Positions 25,730 through 37,330 of a DNA stretch of 64,000 bases are shown here, piece by piece; position 1 is the first letter of the stretch, and each line of letters opens with the position of its first letter. The stretch is from Equus caballus (taxonomy: Eukaryota > Chordata > Mammalia > Perissodactyla > Equidae): positions 15,917,001 through 15,981,000 of the forward strand of contig NC_091695.1 of the NCBI RefSeq assembly GCF_041296265.1, in the 5' to 3' direction. The notes under the pieces were generated by a model. It did no database searches and was not told the DNA's origin. It worked only from the letters and a program-made list of their open reading frames with translations. Both the position numbers and the translations under genes were made by a program.

Positions 25730-26700
25730 TTCCTATAAGTTAGGTTATGACTTTAAGCTTTGTTCATTATGCTTTCAGAGGGAAAAGTTAACACTAATAA
25801 GTTCATCATATATTTAGAGATGGGATTCATTGAGCCAGTCACATTTCTAAGTGTTATAAACACATTAGTGAACAAAACAGTAAAAATCTTTGTCTTCTTT
25901 GAAGGAGAGAGATAAAATTTAAGCACACTAATTTAGTAAATTTTATAGTACAATAGAATGTGTTGGGGGCTATAGACCATAAAAGCAGGCAAGGAGATGG
26001 GTTTGCTTTGTGGATTGAGGAAGAATAGTAGGTACAGAAGGGAAGTTCATATGACTCTTGTGTTGTTCTCAACATTTAGAACAAACTTTCAAGTTTTTCT
26101 GTGTGCTTGTGCATGTGCGTTTTTGTGTTAGAGCATTTCTCTGTTTTAGCCTTCATACTCTTCTGTGTGGAGTGTTAAAATCAAACTTGGTTGTGGTTTC
26201 AAGGAGGCTCATTGTAGTGTGATGATTTGAAGGCAACAGTCATCTGAATTTGCTCAAATGCCCCCATTCCACATGGGAATCGTAGAATCCCGTTCTTTTC
26301 TCATCCGTCCCATTATTTCGCGTATAAGCCCTAGAGAGTCAATTAACTCAACACACTTAGCATTTCAGCAACTCAGAAGGTCTGCACTGCATCTAATTGT
26401 GTCCAAATCAGTACATCTGTCTATGATAGTGGATATATCAATTACGATAAATTTCTTGAGTTCTCCCATAGAAGCTTTCAAGTTTGCACAAAATTTTCTT
26501 TTTATGTTTTTACCAGCTTGATCTCAATTCTTAAATGCCTGTTTTTGTGTAATGGATTCTTACTTTTCCCTGCTTCTGTGGAAAACAAGAATAATTTTAA
26601 AGGCAAGCTTTAAGTGTTTTTATATCTTTGCATAAGAGGTCTACTTTATGATAAATTAAATTAATCATACTTCCTGACTTTTCTCAAATTTGGTTCATAT

Positions 26701-27579
26701 GGATGTGTATTATTTTTGGATTAGGATCCATTATTTAAAAGCATCGTTTTGATAATTCCTCTTTTAGGAAGTAGAAGGAGACAATTCCGTTATTTGTCTA
26801 TGCCACATTTCTAGCAAAATTGTAGTATGATATGAAGCAATTTATATACAAGTCTTCTGAATAAACTTCCTCCCAACCCTAACTAAATTCCTCCTTGTTT
26901 TTTCGCTTATTTTTAGAATTTTAACATTCACAGAACTTTATTTACATCATAGAGGGACTATACTCTTTCCTTGTCTACATCAAGGAATAAAATTTTCTAT
27001 GTAGTCAATCAAATTTGAATGAAATTAAGTCATTAAAATAAAAAATATTAGTATGTTATCATGTAAGGATAAATATTACTAAAAAATTTATAGTTTTTAA
27101 TTAAGAAAAATTATAAACCAAAATAAGAACTATACATATATACGTATAAGAAATTACTTTTGTTTCCTAGAAAATGTATAATGGCCAAAAATACAGTGAA
27201 ATATTAATCAGCTATTGGTGGCTGCTGACATTATTAACTTTTTGAATTTAATATATTTTCTTATCTGTTTTCCCCAAAATATCTTTTGTGAATAATTATG
27301 ACTTTTATAACAGAAGAAGGTAAATTTTCAAATATTTAGATTTTAGAAAATGAACTACTGAACATGACTCAATATCCTGGTACTAAAATAAGACTTTGCT
27401 AGTCCTTTTGATTGTCCTTCAAATGATAAACCAAAGAAAGAACAAAATATATTGAGATTTACAAATATTAATAATATATTTCAATCATTTTAAAGGTTAT
27501 TCTCTGCATCATTATTAAGAGGACATATGTTATTTCAGAAAGTTATATATTTTCTATAGATATTAAAAACTGGAAAATA
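26701..27579. other. Intergenic between units 3 and 4
   Basis: Very AT-rich, with no open frame of note, no clear repeat family and no RNA gene seen. Confidence 0.4.
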
Positions 27580-27830
27580 GGGGCTGGCCCAGTAGTGTAG
27601 TGGTTAAGTTTGTGTGCTCCACTATGGCAGTCCAGGGTTCACAGATGTGGGTCCCTTGCACAAACGTATGCACCACTCATCAAGCCATGCTGTGGCTGCA
27701 TCCCACATACAAAATAAAAGACATTTGGCACAGATGTTAGCCCAGTGACAGTCTTATTCAAGTAAAAAGAGGAAGATTGGGATTAGATGTTAGCTCAGTG
27801 TCAATCTTCCCCACCAAAAAAAAAGAAAAC
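27580..27830 (+). mobile_element. ERE SINE, sense
   Basis: Head GGGGCTGGCCCAGTAGTGTA with GTGGTTAAGTTTGTGTGCTCC, CCATGCTGTGGCTGCATCCC, paired TTAGC..CAGTG tails and an A-rich end. No convincing target duplication was found, so the ends are approximate. Confidence 0.85.
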
Positions 27831-27839
27831 CAAAAAGAT

Positions 27840-29440
27840 GTGGATGAATACGTAGTCATACTGAGATGATCAATTTGAAGAGTAAATGTAGTAAAGATAT
27901 CAGTTCTTCCTAGAATGATCTATAAGTTTAATGCAAGGCCTGTTAAACTTCGAGTAAGATTGTTTTTTCAGATATAGCTGAGCATATGCTAAAATTTATA
28001 TGAGAGGAAAATGACCTGGCATAACTAAAACACATTTGAAAATGTAGAATAATAAGGAAGGAAATGCTCTACTCCACATTAAGACTTACCATGTGGCTAC
28101 AGCAATCAAGACTATGTGGTAGAGGTGGAGAGATTAAAACATAAATCAATGGAACAGTATTGAGAACACAGAAATAGATCTTTGAAAAGTTTGATAAACT
28201 CGTGATGGTACAAAGACAATTCAGTTAAAGGATAGCCTTTTAAAAAATGGCGCTGGAGTAATTGGACATTTATAGGCAAAACAAATAAAGATATAAACTT
28301 TATCTAAGCCTATACAACTCAAGCTAATGTGAACTAAATCAAAATTGAACACAAATATAGAATGTAAAACTGTAAAATATTCAGAAAAGTACGTAGGGGA
28401 AAATCTATATCTAGGACCTACGTCTAGTGGCGAGTTTATAGAAATGACATCAAAGCACAATCCATAAAAGTAAACATGGATAAGCTGGACTTCACCAGAA
28501 TTAAAACAACCTATCAATCACACTTTTGGACACTTACCTTAGAGATATGAAAACTTATGTTCAGATAATCATCTTTATGAAAATGTTTATAGAAGCTTTA
28601 TTCGTGATAGCTGAAAACTGGAAACAACCCAGTTGTCTTTCAGTGGGTGAATGGTTGAACAAACTCTATCATCAGTACCATCCAATACAACATAACAATA
28701 ATAAAGGAACAAACAATTGATACCCACAAAAGCATGCACGGACCGCAAGAGAATTATGTTGGATAAAAACTGCTTATTGCAGAAGGTTACAAATGGTATT
28801 TACTTTATAAAACATTCTTTAAAAGATAAAATTATAGCGATGGGAAACTAGGTTAGTGGTTTGCTAAAGACTAGGGAATGAGAGACTAGAAGGAGGTATG
28901 ACTATCAAAGAAGGGCGTGAGGGAACTTTGTGGTGATGAACCAGGTCTGTATGTTGACTGCTGTGGGAGTTAAACAAATATACACATGTGATAAAATTGC
29001 TTTAAATTACATATACGCAAACAGAAAAATGAATGCATGCAAAACTGGTGAAATCTGAACAAAGTCAGTGGCTCGTCCCCATGTTAATTTCGTGGTGGTA
29101 ATATTGTTACTGTATTTATGTACTGTTATTATGACATTTATTACCACTTGGGGAAACTAAGTGGGACACGGGAATTCTCTGTGGTCTTTTTGTTTTTTGG
29201 AACTTCTTGTAAACCTATGATTACTTGAAAAGAAGTTAAAAAAGCAAATCAAAGACGCCTGGGATAGTGTGGGGAAAGGAGTAGAATGAAAGTACTGCAT
29301 AGACACTAAGAAACTTAGGGGTGCAGATAAATTCATTATTGTGGTTGTTTTAATTGTTTTTCAATGCGTACATATGTTCAAATTAATCAAGTATTAGACT
29401 TTGTGTATGCACTGTCTATTTTAGTGATACCTTAATAAAG
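27840..29440 (+). mobile_element. Old LINE-1, ORF2 C-terminal part and 3' ends (unit 4)
   Basis: The sense ORF2 tail can be followed from 27840 (CCTGTTAAACTTCGAG), through AAATCAATGGAACAG near 28145, GGACTTCACCAGAATTAAAAC near 28490, and the 3' region 28560-29240. A second tail follows at 29250-29440, ending near CCTTAATAAAGTG. The 3' parts are collinear with 18870-19815 of unit 3. No open frame survives. Confidence 0.8.
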
Positions 29441-30191
29441 TGTTTTAATTAGAAAACATGCTAAGAAACAAAACCAAACATAAGAAGAAAAGTCATTAAC
29501 AGAAACATGTATCTTATAATAATACCAATTAACAAGAGAGAATATAATTTAGGCTCTGGTCACAGATGTGAGGATCCAAGAAACTTTATGAATTTAATGG
29601 TGGAGGAACGTATTAATAAAATCAACTTGAAATATTTAACAAAATCACCTGGTGTATTATACATTCTATTACCAACATTTTTCAATTTTGTGAGTGCATA
29701 AGTGTGAATATGTGTGTAGATGTAAGTATAGATATATCAATGTCTATATCCACATAGACACACACATAAGCAGATATTTGATATGTCTCACATGGAGAAT
29801 TTGTTCACAACATATTAACATGACAAGCTCAAGATTTTTCATTGGACTGCAAACGTTAGTAGTGTTGGTGACAGCCAAGGTTACAAACAAAATATCTATC
29901 AATAAAATATGGATCTATGAAATTTTAATATATTTATTGACTGTAATGAATAAATAAGAAAAATGTCACAACATGGATTCATCACAAATAATTAGAGTGA
30001 ATTAAATTCAATAACACAATTTACAGCAAAATAACATAGTAAAATATACATAAAAAATACATTTTAGCAGAAAGTATTGATAATATGTGTATATATCAAG
30101 CAGAGTAGGATATGTGTGAAGGTGGACAAGAAGGATTGGAATGATTATTGGACAATATGGAAAAACAATAAATATTGAAACATAAAGGCAA

Positions 30192-30438
30192 GGGGCTGGC
30201 CCGGTGGGGTAGTGGTTAAGTTTGTGTGCTCCACTTCAGCAGCCTGGGGTTCACTGGTTCAGATCCTAGGTGCAGACCTAGCACTGCTCATCAGGCCATG
30301 CTGTGGTGGCATCCCACATATAAAGTAGGGGAAGATGGGCATAGATGTTAGCTCAGGGCCAATCTTCCTCACCAAAAAGAGGAAGATTGGCAGTGGATGT
30401 TAGCGCAGGGCTAATTTCTTCTTCAAAAAAATAAAAAG
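30192..30438 (+). mobile_element. ERE SINE, sense, unit 4 only
   Basis: Head GGGGCTGGCCCGGTGGGGTA and the usual ERE body with double AGCTCAGGG/AGCGCAGGG tail. The exact target duplication TAAAGGCAA occurs at 30183-30191 and 30439-30447. Unit 3 keeps the empty site (AATAAAGGCAAATATAGTG) near 20542-20560. Confidence 0.94.
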
Positions 30439-30802
30439 TAAAGGCAACTATAGTGAAGAGATGCCCTAAACAGGTGATGACAATTCACTACGAAATGAGA
30501 ATGAGAGCGAGGAGTAACTAATTTCTCTCCCAATGTCCCAAAGCAAAAGTAAAACAATTAAAAAAAGAAGAAGAAAACAAACACCTTATATAGAAAATAT
30601 ATTATTTTTAGTTCACTTATATTTTAAATAATTCAATACGACCATGTTTAAATACATCTCTCCCATGTCATCTATTTGAGGAGTCATTGTAGAACTAGAG
30701 GAACACTAACAAGCTTGTTGTATTGAGTAAATATATTTAAGCCATTTCTCTATGTGGTTGTGTTAATAAGGCTAATCCACAGACACAAAACCAAAAGGAG
30801 AA

Positions 30803-30840
30803 TACACACACACGCATGCATACACACACACACACACACA
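30803..30840. repeat. (CA)n microsatellite
   Basis: ACACACACACGCATGCATAC followed by a nine-repeat CA run. The matching place in unit 3 (about 20905-20960) has TATATA-rich text instead. Confidence 0.9.
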
Positions 30841-31389
30841 GATTGATGTTAAGGTATTGGGTCATGCAACTGTAACGGCTGTTAAGGCAGAAATCTGTGG
30901 GCAGGCTGGCACTGTAAGAGTTGATAACTGCGGTCTTGAGTACAAAGGTGAGAAACTAAGATAGAATTTCTATATTGTAGATATTGCTGTCTGGAGTATA
31001 ATTCCCTTTGCTTTGGGAATATCCGTTTTTGCTCTTCAAGGCTTAAACTGATTGGATGAGGCCCACCCACATTCCGGAGGGTAATTGGCTGTACTCTAAA
31101 TCTATTGATGCAAACATTAATAACATAGAAAAAATATCTTCACAGCAACATCTAGACTGATGTTTGACCAAAGAAGTGGCACCATTGCCTAGCAAAGTGG
31201 ATACAAGTTTAGTCATCAAAGTGGAAAAAAAGAGAAAGTTAATCAAGAGTAAAAGGTAGAAATATAATATACAAACAAAAAAATGAATCTAGCTCACTTG
31301 CTCATAAATATAAGTTATTCTGGGCTATTAATAGACACACGCTGTCCTTTGCATTCTGTTAAGCTTTCGAATACTTCAGGGACAATCAC

Positions 31390-31510
31390 GGAATTGTTTG
31401 GCCTCTCCAAAGGGAGAGTCTCAGAGGCTGAAAAACAATCCATAAATTGTTCTCACTATTCCATGTTATGAAACACATGCAGGATCCAAAACAGAGGTTT
31501 CATGACAGGT
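31390..31510 (+). promoter_or_regulatory. Candidate OR promoter block and 5' exon donor (unit 4)
   Basis: An ACAATCACGGAATTG segment is followed by an O/E-like site TCCAAAGGGA at 31406-31415 (one mismatch to TCCCNNGGGA), CATAAATTGTTCTC, and a donor-like GACAG/GTAAAC with GT at 31509-31510. The layout matches units 3 and 5. Functional use is inferred, not shown. Confidence 0.45.
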
Positions 31511-32735
31511 AAACAGAATATTTCACGTGGTGCCATATTTTACCAATATCTGAATAGTTTGAGTGACATCAGCAAGAACACCTTTATTCTATGGCAAAGC
31601 ATAACAAAATATTGAGATTTCTGATTCACTTCCGTGTGCATTCTGCTATGATAACGCATGAGCTGAATAGGACTGCTCTTCTTTCTCTTCAGATTAATTG
31701 TTAAAACATTTTCAGAAATACTATTAAGAATATTTGAAATGTCAATGCCATATGACTTATGTAATATTTATGTTTTTACAAATACTTAATAACATGAATA
31801 TTTGAGGCTAAAAATAAAGAAAATAAAGCCTAACTAAGGAGCCAGGAATAGAAAAATATACAGATATGGCAGAATTATGAAGCTTCAAGTATTAAGTTTC
31901 TAGTCTGAAACCTTTCTAAATCCTTAGTCCTTTAGCGACGCTAGGCTTTTCTTATTCCTTTCTCAAAAATATTGTAATAATTAATATATATTTAATTCAA
32001 TGTATAAATATGAATTTTTTTCTGATCTCTTGATGAATGAAAAGGAAATTTCCACCTTACACTGAGATGTGAAAAGCAATTTTTGGAGGTTAGGAGACTT
32101 TCAAGTACCCAGTCTTATGGTGATGGTACAATGGACAGCGTGTTCAGTTTCCAGTGGGATCTGGCAGAAAGCTGATGAAATTTTCTCAAAGAGTATAGCT
32201 TTCGAAAATAATCTGATAATCCAGATAGTGCACAATGAAAAGGTGGTTTGATGCATTCTGTAGACGTCTAAAGCTGGTGAGAGAAAGCCCGTCTATCCTC
32301 CCTCATCGTCCAGGAATTCAGCGCTTCCCAATGTGCTTTGTTTTCTTTAGCTTTTCATCATTGCACGTAAACAAGATTTATACTGCTTCGTATTCCATTG
32401 ATTTAAAATATTTTTTCCAAACATGGAAATATGTTCAGTATTTCTGACATAAGAAGGGTAAGTACATGGGACAGGGTAGGATGTCAGAAGCTCACAAACT
32501 TCTACGCAATGATTTATGTGAGAAAGTATAGATTTCCTGTAAAAACCTTTATAATTTAATGTTTATGTTATAAAGATTAGTAATTTAATGTTATAAAGAT
32601 TTTTCTATTTGCTTTTTTAGAGCTCACTCAGAGACTCCTGACACTGTTATTTTCCTTGTAATCAGGATCAATTCTTTTTAAGTATGTATGTATGCATTTC
32701 TTTTTTTGCGGAAATATTTATACTCACAATTTTTT

Positions 32736-32957
32736 TTTTTTTAAAGATTTTTTTTTTTCCTTTTTCTCCTCAAAGCCCCCCGGTACATAGTTGTGTATTC
32801 TTCGTTGTGGGTTCCTCTAGTTGTGGCATGTGGGACGCTGCCTCAGCGTGGTCTGACGAGCAGTGCCATGTCCGCGCCCAGGATTCGAACCGACGAAACA
32901 CTGGGCCGCCTGCAGCGGAGCGCGCGAACTTAACCACTCGGCCACGGGGCCAGCCCC
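32736..32957 (-). mobile_element. ERE SINE, antisense, unit 4 only
   Basis: Antisense ERE of the CTTTGGGG-tailed subtype (poly-T, then CTCAAAGCCCCCCGGTACATAG, GTTGTGGGTTCCTCTAGTTG) ending ..CCACGGGGCCAGCCCC. A 17-bp target duplication TATACTCACAATTTTTT is at 32719-32735 and 32958-32974. The unit 3 counterpart at about 22775-22795 has no insert. Confidence 0.95.
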
Positions 32958-33439
32958 TATACTCACAATTTTTTAAAACACTAATTCTTTTACCTTAGCC
33001 TGCCATCCTCATTCTACTCTGCTATGTTTTAAGCTTGGTGGTTTATTAGGCACATTCACATATGTATTTATTTCATTATACTTATGGACGTCTGCATTAA
33101 ATTAAATGTGTAGAGAAGTTCTTTGTGACCTTAATGTACAGACAGACTTCAAATAACATCCCAGAATTTCTAATCTGTGTATTTTATCTTCCAGCACGCT
33201 ATTGTGTAATATAGTGATTTTAAACCTATTTTTTTCTTTAAAGTAGAAAATCTCTTTATCCAAAAAGAATGTATGTGAAAACATTATTATATGAAACTGA
33301 TTCCAGTGACCTCACTTTTGCTCAATTTGCTTATGTCTTCATACTATTCTAGGTTCATCCATCACAAAACATATCTTTGTTTTAGTATTCATCAGTTATA
33401 ATAAAAATGCACCTGGGGAAGAGGAAATATGTTAGTTTT

Positions 33440-33869
33440 TTTAATTTGCTTTAAAGTATTTTATTGCAATCCTTTGATTAAAAAATGTACTTGTTTAAGA
33501 CAAAGGAAGAAGTGAATCCTGACTGATATTTAAATTCCCCAAAATTTCTAGTCAGATTTTTCCCCCAACAAGTTGACAGCAGTTTCTCAAGCTAATACAA
33601 GAAAGATGCAAGTTCCTAGGATTTACCCAACACCAGAGAAAGGACATTCTTTGTGTCAGCAAAATTCATAGTAGCCAAGAAGGGGCATGACTCTTCACTT
33701 TTTGTCATAGCCTCTAGATGAAGTCGCAGGAGCCATTACCTAGGCAACCCAGCCATCCTGACAGCACTTCTCCAAGAGGGTAAATACCAAACCTTAGCCC
33801 TTCAGTTGTCAATTTAGTGCTCAATCTCTGTGAAGGGGCACTGCCTCTGGCTGGGCTTCCAGATCTCTA
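33440..33869 (-). pseudogene. Processed retrocopy of an unidentified mRNA (3' part)
   Basis: A ~430-bp insert sits between two exact copies of the 16-bp sequence GAAATATGTTAGTTTT (33424-33439 and 33870-33885). On the - strand it ends with AATAAAATACTTTAAAGC and a short A-run next to the duplication. That is a poly(A) signal and poly(A) tail, as expected for an L1-mediated retrocopy. Unit 3 lacks it at the matching site near 23235. I do not recognise the parent transcript. No open frame is convincing and it may be 3' UTR only. It also does not read like a SINE or L1. Confidence 0.8.
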
Positions 33870-35216
33870 GAAATATGTTAGTTTTAAGATAAATGTATGT
33901 TAAATATCTTAAGTAAAGTAGAAGATAAATTATCCAAAAGAAGAGCACATTGATAGTCAAGTTGTAGTCACGGAGTTGGGTCATGGTGGAGGGGTACTGG
34001 GGACAGTTACCTGGACAACACACCACTCCATCTATGCATCCTCATACCCCTGACAAAGAAGTTAAGTCATACAGAAAGAGTTTATACGTACATATCTAAA
34101 ATAATCCATTTCAGGTAATTCACTCTCTCCACCAAGAAATTAAAACAAACACACACAAAGAATCCTATGTACTTGACATTAAGGGATATTTCCAGGTACC
34201 ACAAACACAGTGAAATGTATAATTCTCACTTATCTTCCCAACAACCGTACGAGAAACAGTTTATTTTGCTGGTGTGAATAAAGAGATTAAGATAATTTAC
34301 AACATTTATCCACAGTACTGCTTTATATACAACAAAAATTTAGGTGTAGTAGTGAGGATATCAACCTATGTATATTTCATGAGATGTTTCCCTATGTAAA
34401 GAAAAATAATCTACTATAATCTCTCAGAATTTTCTTCTTTTTACACCTCTGTCCAATACCGGTCGACACATTAATTTCATCCTGTACCATCTGAAGGCAT
34501 AAGGGCCTTCACATGAATATGCTTTAAAGCAGGGGCTTCTAAATATTTCCACACATAACTGGAATTTGCATTTTAAAATTTTGTGATATAATTAACAGAT
34601 TTATCATGTCATATTATGTAATTCTAATTTTGTAAGTGTAATTATGCTATTGTCATTATATAAAAGACAAAACAAAAAGTTTGTCACCTCTAAAACTACC
34701 AGTTGCAATTTGTATCATTTTTATTCATTTTTGCTTTATTACACTTATATCTATATTTATATCTATATCTATACATATATGAGGGTTTGCCAACGTTGAC
34801 ACTGTTGATATTTTGAACTGTAAAACTCTTTGTTGAGGGGGGCTACCCTAATATAGGAATATAAGTAGCAGCATCACTGGACTTTAACCATTAGATGCCA
34901 GTAGGATCCCTCTTTCAGCTGTGGCAACTAAAATTCCTCCAAATATTATCAAATGTCTTTTGGGGCACAAAGATTCCCCAGCTGAAAATGACAAATCTCT
35001 CTCTATCACCAATTATATCTCTACTTCGGTTTCTATTATTAAATACATATGGTTTATTTGCAGGGAGTGGATTATTTTATCAGAGTCTTAATGGTAAATT
35101 TGGATTTATTTTATTTATAGCAACTTTGCATATTAAAAAATTACCATATTATACTACATGAAAGCTATTGAGTATGCTGACATCTCTACCCAGAATAGGT
35201 TTTCTGATCAACCTGG

Positions 35217-36136
35217 ATGGAAAAAAAATCGTACAGTGCTGAACAAATTCATTCTCATGGGAATCATAGATCACCCAGAGCTGCAGGCTCCATTATTTGG
35301 GATCTTCCTCACCATCAACATGATCTCAGTGGTGGGTAACCTAGCACGGTCATCCTCACCAAGATGGGCTCCAGGCTACAAACAACCATGTACTTTTTTC
35401 TCAGATACCCGACTTTTATTGATTTTGGTTATTCAACAACTGGAAGCACCTAAAATGTTACTAAATTTTGCTGTGGATTAAAATACAATATATTATTATA
35501 CTTGTGCCACACGGCTGGCTTTTTTCATCATGTTCATTATTAGTGAACTTTTTATTCTACCAGCAATGTCCTATGACCACTATGTGGCCATCTGTGACCC
35601 TCTGCTCTACACAGTCATCATGCCCCAAAGGCTATGTCAGGAACTGGTGGCAATCCCATATCTCTATAGCACATTTGATTCTCTTGTAGTCAATGTAAAG
35701 ATTTTTAATTTATTCTTCTGTGGGTATAATGTCATCAGACATATCTACTGTGACAGTCTTCCCTTGTTATCTTTTCTCTTCTCAAACACAACTAATTGAA
35801 TTGACTATTCTGATTTTCTCAGCTTTTAATTTGATTTTCTCACTTCTGATAATTCTTGTCTTACCTGTTCATCTTTGTAGCCATTCTCAGGATGAACTCT
35901 GCTGAGGTTAGGCACAAGTCTGTTTCTATCTGTAGTTCCCACCTGACAGTGGTCACAGTGTTTTATGAACCTTTAATGTTTAAGTCCAGTCATTCTTTGA
36001 CACTGATAAAGTGGCTTACATATGTTACACCCTCGTTATGCCCACATTGAATCCCTTGATCTATAGCTTGAGGAACAAAGATGTCAAATATGCTTTACAA
36101 AGGATGTGGAAAAAACTATTCAATATGTTTACTTAA
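35217..36136 (+). pseudogene. Olfactory receptor pseudogene 4, OR8K type
   Basis: Receptor text is continuous from the ATG at 35217 to TTTACTTAA at 36136. It reads NRTVLNKFILMGIIDHPELQAPLFGIFLTINMISVVGNL, AMSYDHYVAICDPLLYTVIMPQRLC, FCGYNVIRHIYCDSLPLLSF, RMNSAEVRHKSVSIC and [17 protein letters not shown]. The start ATG is one base out of frame with the receptor. Further frame changes occur near 35345, 35445 and 35860, stops occur near 35478 and 35797, and about 17 bp are missing after TM6 (near 35975). The DRY motif is DHY. The coding-exon acceptor is CTACCCAG at 35192-35193. At least six disabling changes make it more decayed than copy 3. Confidence 0.94.
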
Positions 36137-36861
36137 GGTTCAATGTCCAACGTGATTTCTATAAACTAGGTTCATATTTTAAGCCTTGTTTTGTGCGCTT
36201 TCAGAAGGAAAGCAAATACAAAAAAGTATATCATATATTTAGATAATATCTTCTATGTGCCAGTCACACTAAGTGCTGTAAATATATTAGTGAGAAGAAC
36301 AGTAAAAATCTTTGCTTCTTTCTGGGAAAGAGGTGAAATAGAAGATTAGAATTAAGTAAATTTTACAGCACAGTAGAATGGTTAGGACACATAGGACAAG
36401 ATAAAGAGAATGGGCATGCTGTGTGGGAGTAAGGGAGAATAGTTGGCAGAGAAGGGACACTAAAATGACTCGTGTTATTCTCAACTATTAGAATAAATTT
36501 CCCAGTGTCTATGTGTGTGTTTGTGCATGTCTTTGTGTGTGTTTGCGTAAGCACATCCTTCTGTTTTAGGCTTCATACTCTTCTATGGCATGTATTAAAA
36601 TCAAACATTGTGGTTTCAAGGAGGCTCAGTGTAGCACAATGATTTAAAGTCATCCGCCATGTGAATTTGCTCAGATGCTCCCATACCACATGGGCGATCT
36701 TAGGGTCATGCTCTTTTCTCATCAGCACAGTTGCTTTCATATGTGAGCCCCAGAAAGTCTATTAACTCAGCATACTCAGCAATTTAGTAACTCACAGGAT
36801 TTTCTGAATCAGTCCATTTCTCTATACAAGAGGATATACCAATTAGGATACATTTCCTTGA

Positions 36862-37080
36862 TTATAGTTAACAATGCTGTATTTAATACTTGAAAGTTAT
36901 TAAGAGAGTAAATAAATCTTCTGACAACAAAAAAATAGTAAATGTGAAGTGACGGAGATGTTAGATAATGCTAAATTCTAATCATACTACAGTATGTATG
37001 TAGCAAATCAACACACTATACACCTTTAACTTACACAACGTTATATGCCAATTATATTTCAATAAAACTGGAGAAAAAAA
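36862..37080 (+). mobile_element. 5'-truncated LINE-1 3' end, unit 4 only
   Basis: Sense L1 tail: TTAACAATGCTGTATTTAAT, CTTGAAAGTTATTAAGAGAG, ACACCTTTAACTTACACAACG, AATTATATTTCAATAAAACTGG and an A-run. It is flanked by TTTCCTTGA (36853-36861) and TTTCTTGA (37081-37088). Unit 3 has an uninterrupted AAATTTCTTGAGTTC at about 26450, so the insertion followed duplication. Confidence 0.85.
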
Positions 37081-37330
37081 TTTCTTGAAGCTTGCCATGG
37101 AAGCTTCCAATTTTTTTTTTTCGTTTTATAATTTATTAGGGTCTTGATTCTGAACTCCTTGTTTTTGTCTAATAGATTGTTACACCTCCTTATCTTTCTG
37201 ATAACCTAGAATACTTCTTGTTTAAAGTTCACACTATAATTGTTTTTGTTTCTTTGCAAAAAAAGTCTACTCTATGTTGAATAAGGTTTGTTGCCTCTTT
37301 ATAGGGTGACTTTCCTCAATGTTGGTTCTT

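Larger units (their letters stand above)
18870..26700 (+). repeat. Segmental duplication unit 3 of the OR array
   Basis: Collinear with 28540-37330 (unit 4) and, more broken, with 41040-44560 (unit 5). The order is L1 3' ends, GT/CA-rich stretch, unique spacer, promoter-like block, splice acceptor, spacer, OR exon and 3' flank. Similarity covers non-repeat DNA, for example ATGACAGGTAAACAGAATAT at 21611-21630 and the same text at 31502-31521. It therefore reflects duplication of a block rather than shared repeats. The EREs and some L1s are not shared between units, so the copies are older than those insertions. Confidence 0.85.
28540..37330 (+). repeat. Segmental duplication unit 4 of the OR array
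   Basis: Collinear with unit 3 (18870-26700), but longer. Unit 4 alone carries two EREs (30192-30438, 32736-32957), a processed retrocopy (33440-33869) and an L1 3' end (36862-37080). Removing these restores near-equal spacing to unit 3. The distance from candidate donor to downstream acceptor is about 805 bp here and 808 bp in unit 3. Confidence 0.85.

Noticed and set aside
30192-30438. tRNA-like sequence as a possible tRNA gene
   Set aside because: It is the tRNA-derived head of an ERE SINE, with A-rich tail and target duplication. The other ERE heads were rejected as tRNA genes for the same reason.
35158-35481. Upstream ATG giving a 107-codon frame through OR pseudogene 4 TM1
   Set aside because: The extra N-terminus lies before the coding-exon acceptor and the frame breaks soon after TM1. 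It does not rescue a receptor.
36620-36720. Possible extra SINE downstream of OR pseudogene 4
   Set aside because: Only a vague similarity (AAGGAGGCTCAGTGTAGC), also seen at 26200 in unit 3. Better explained as shared unit flank.
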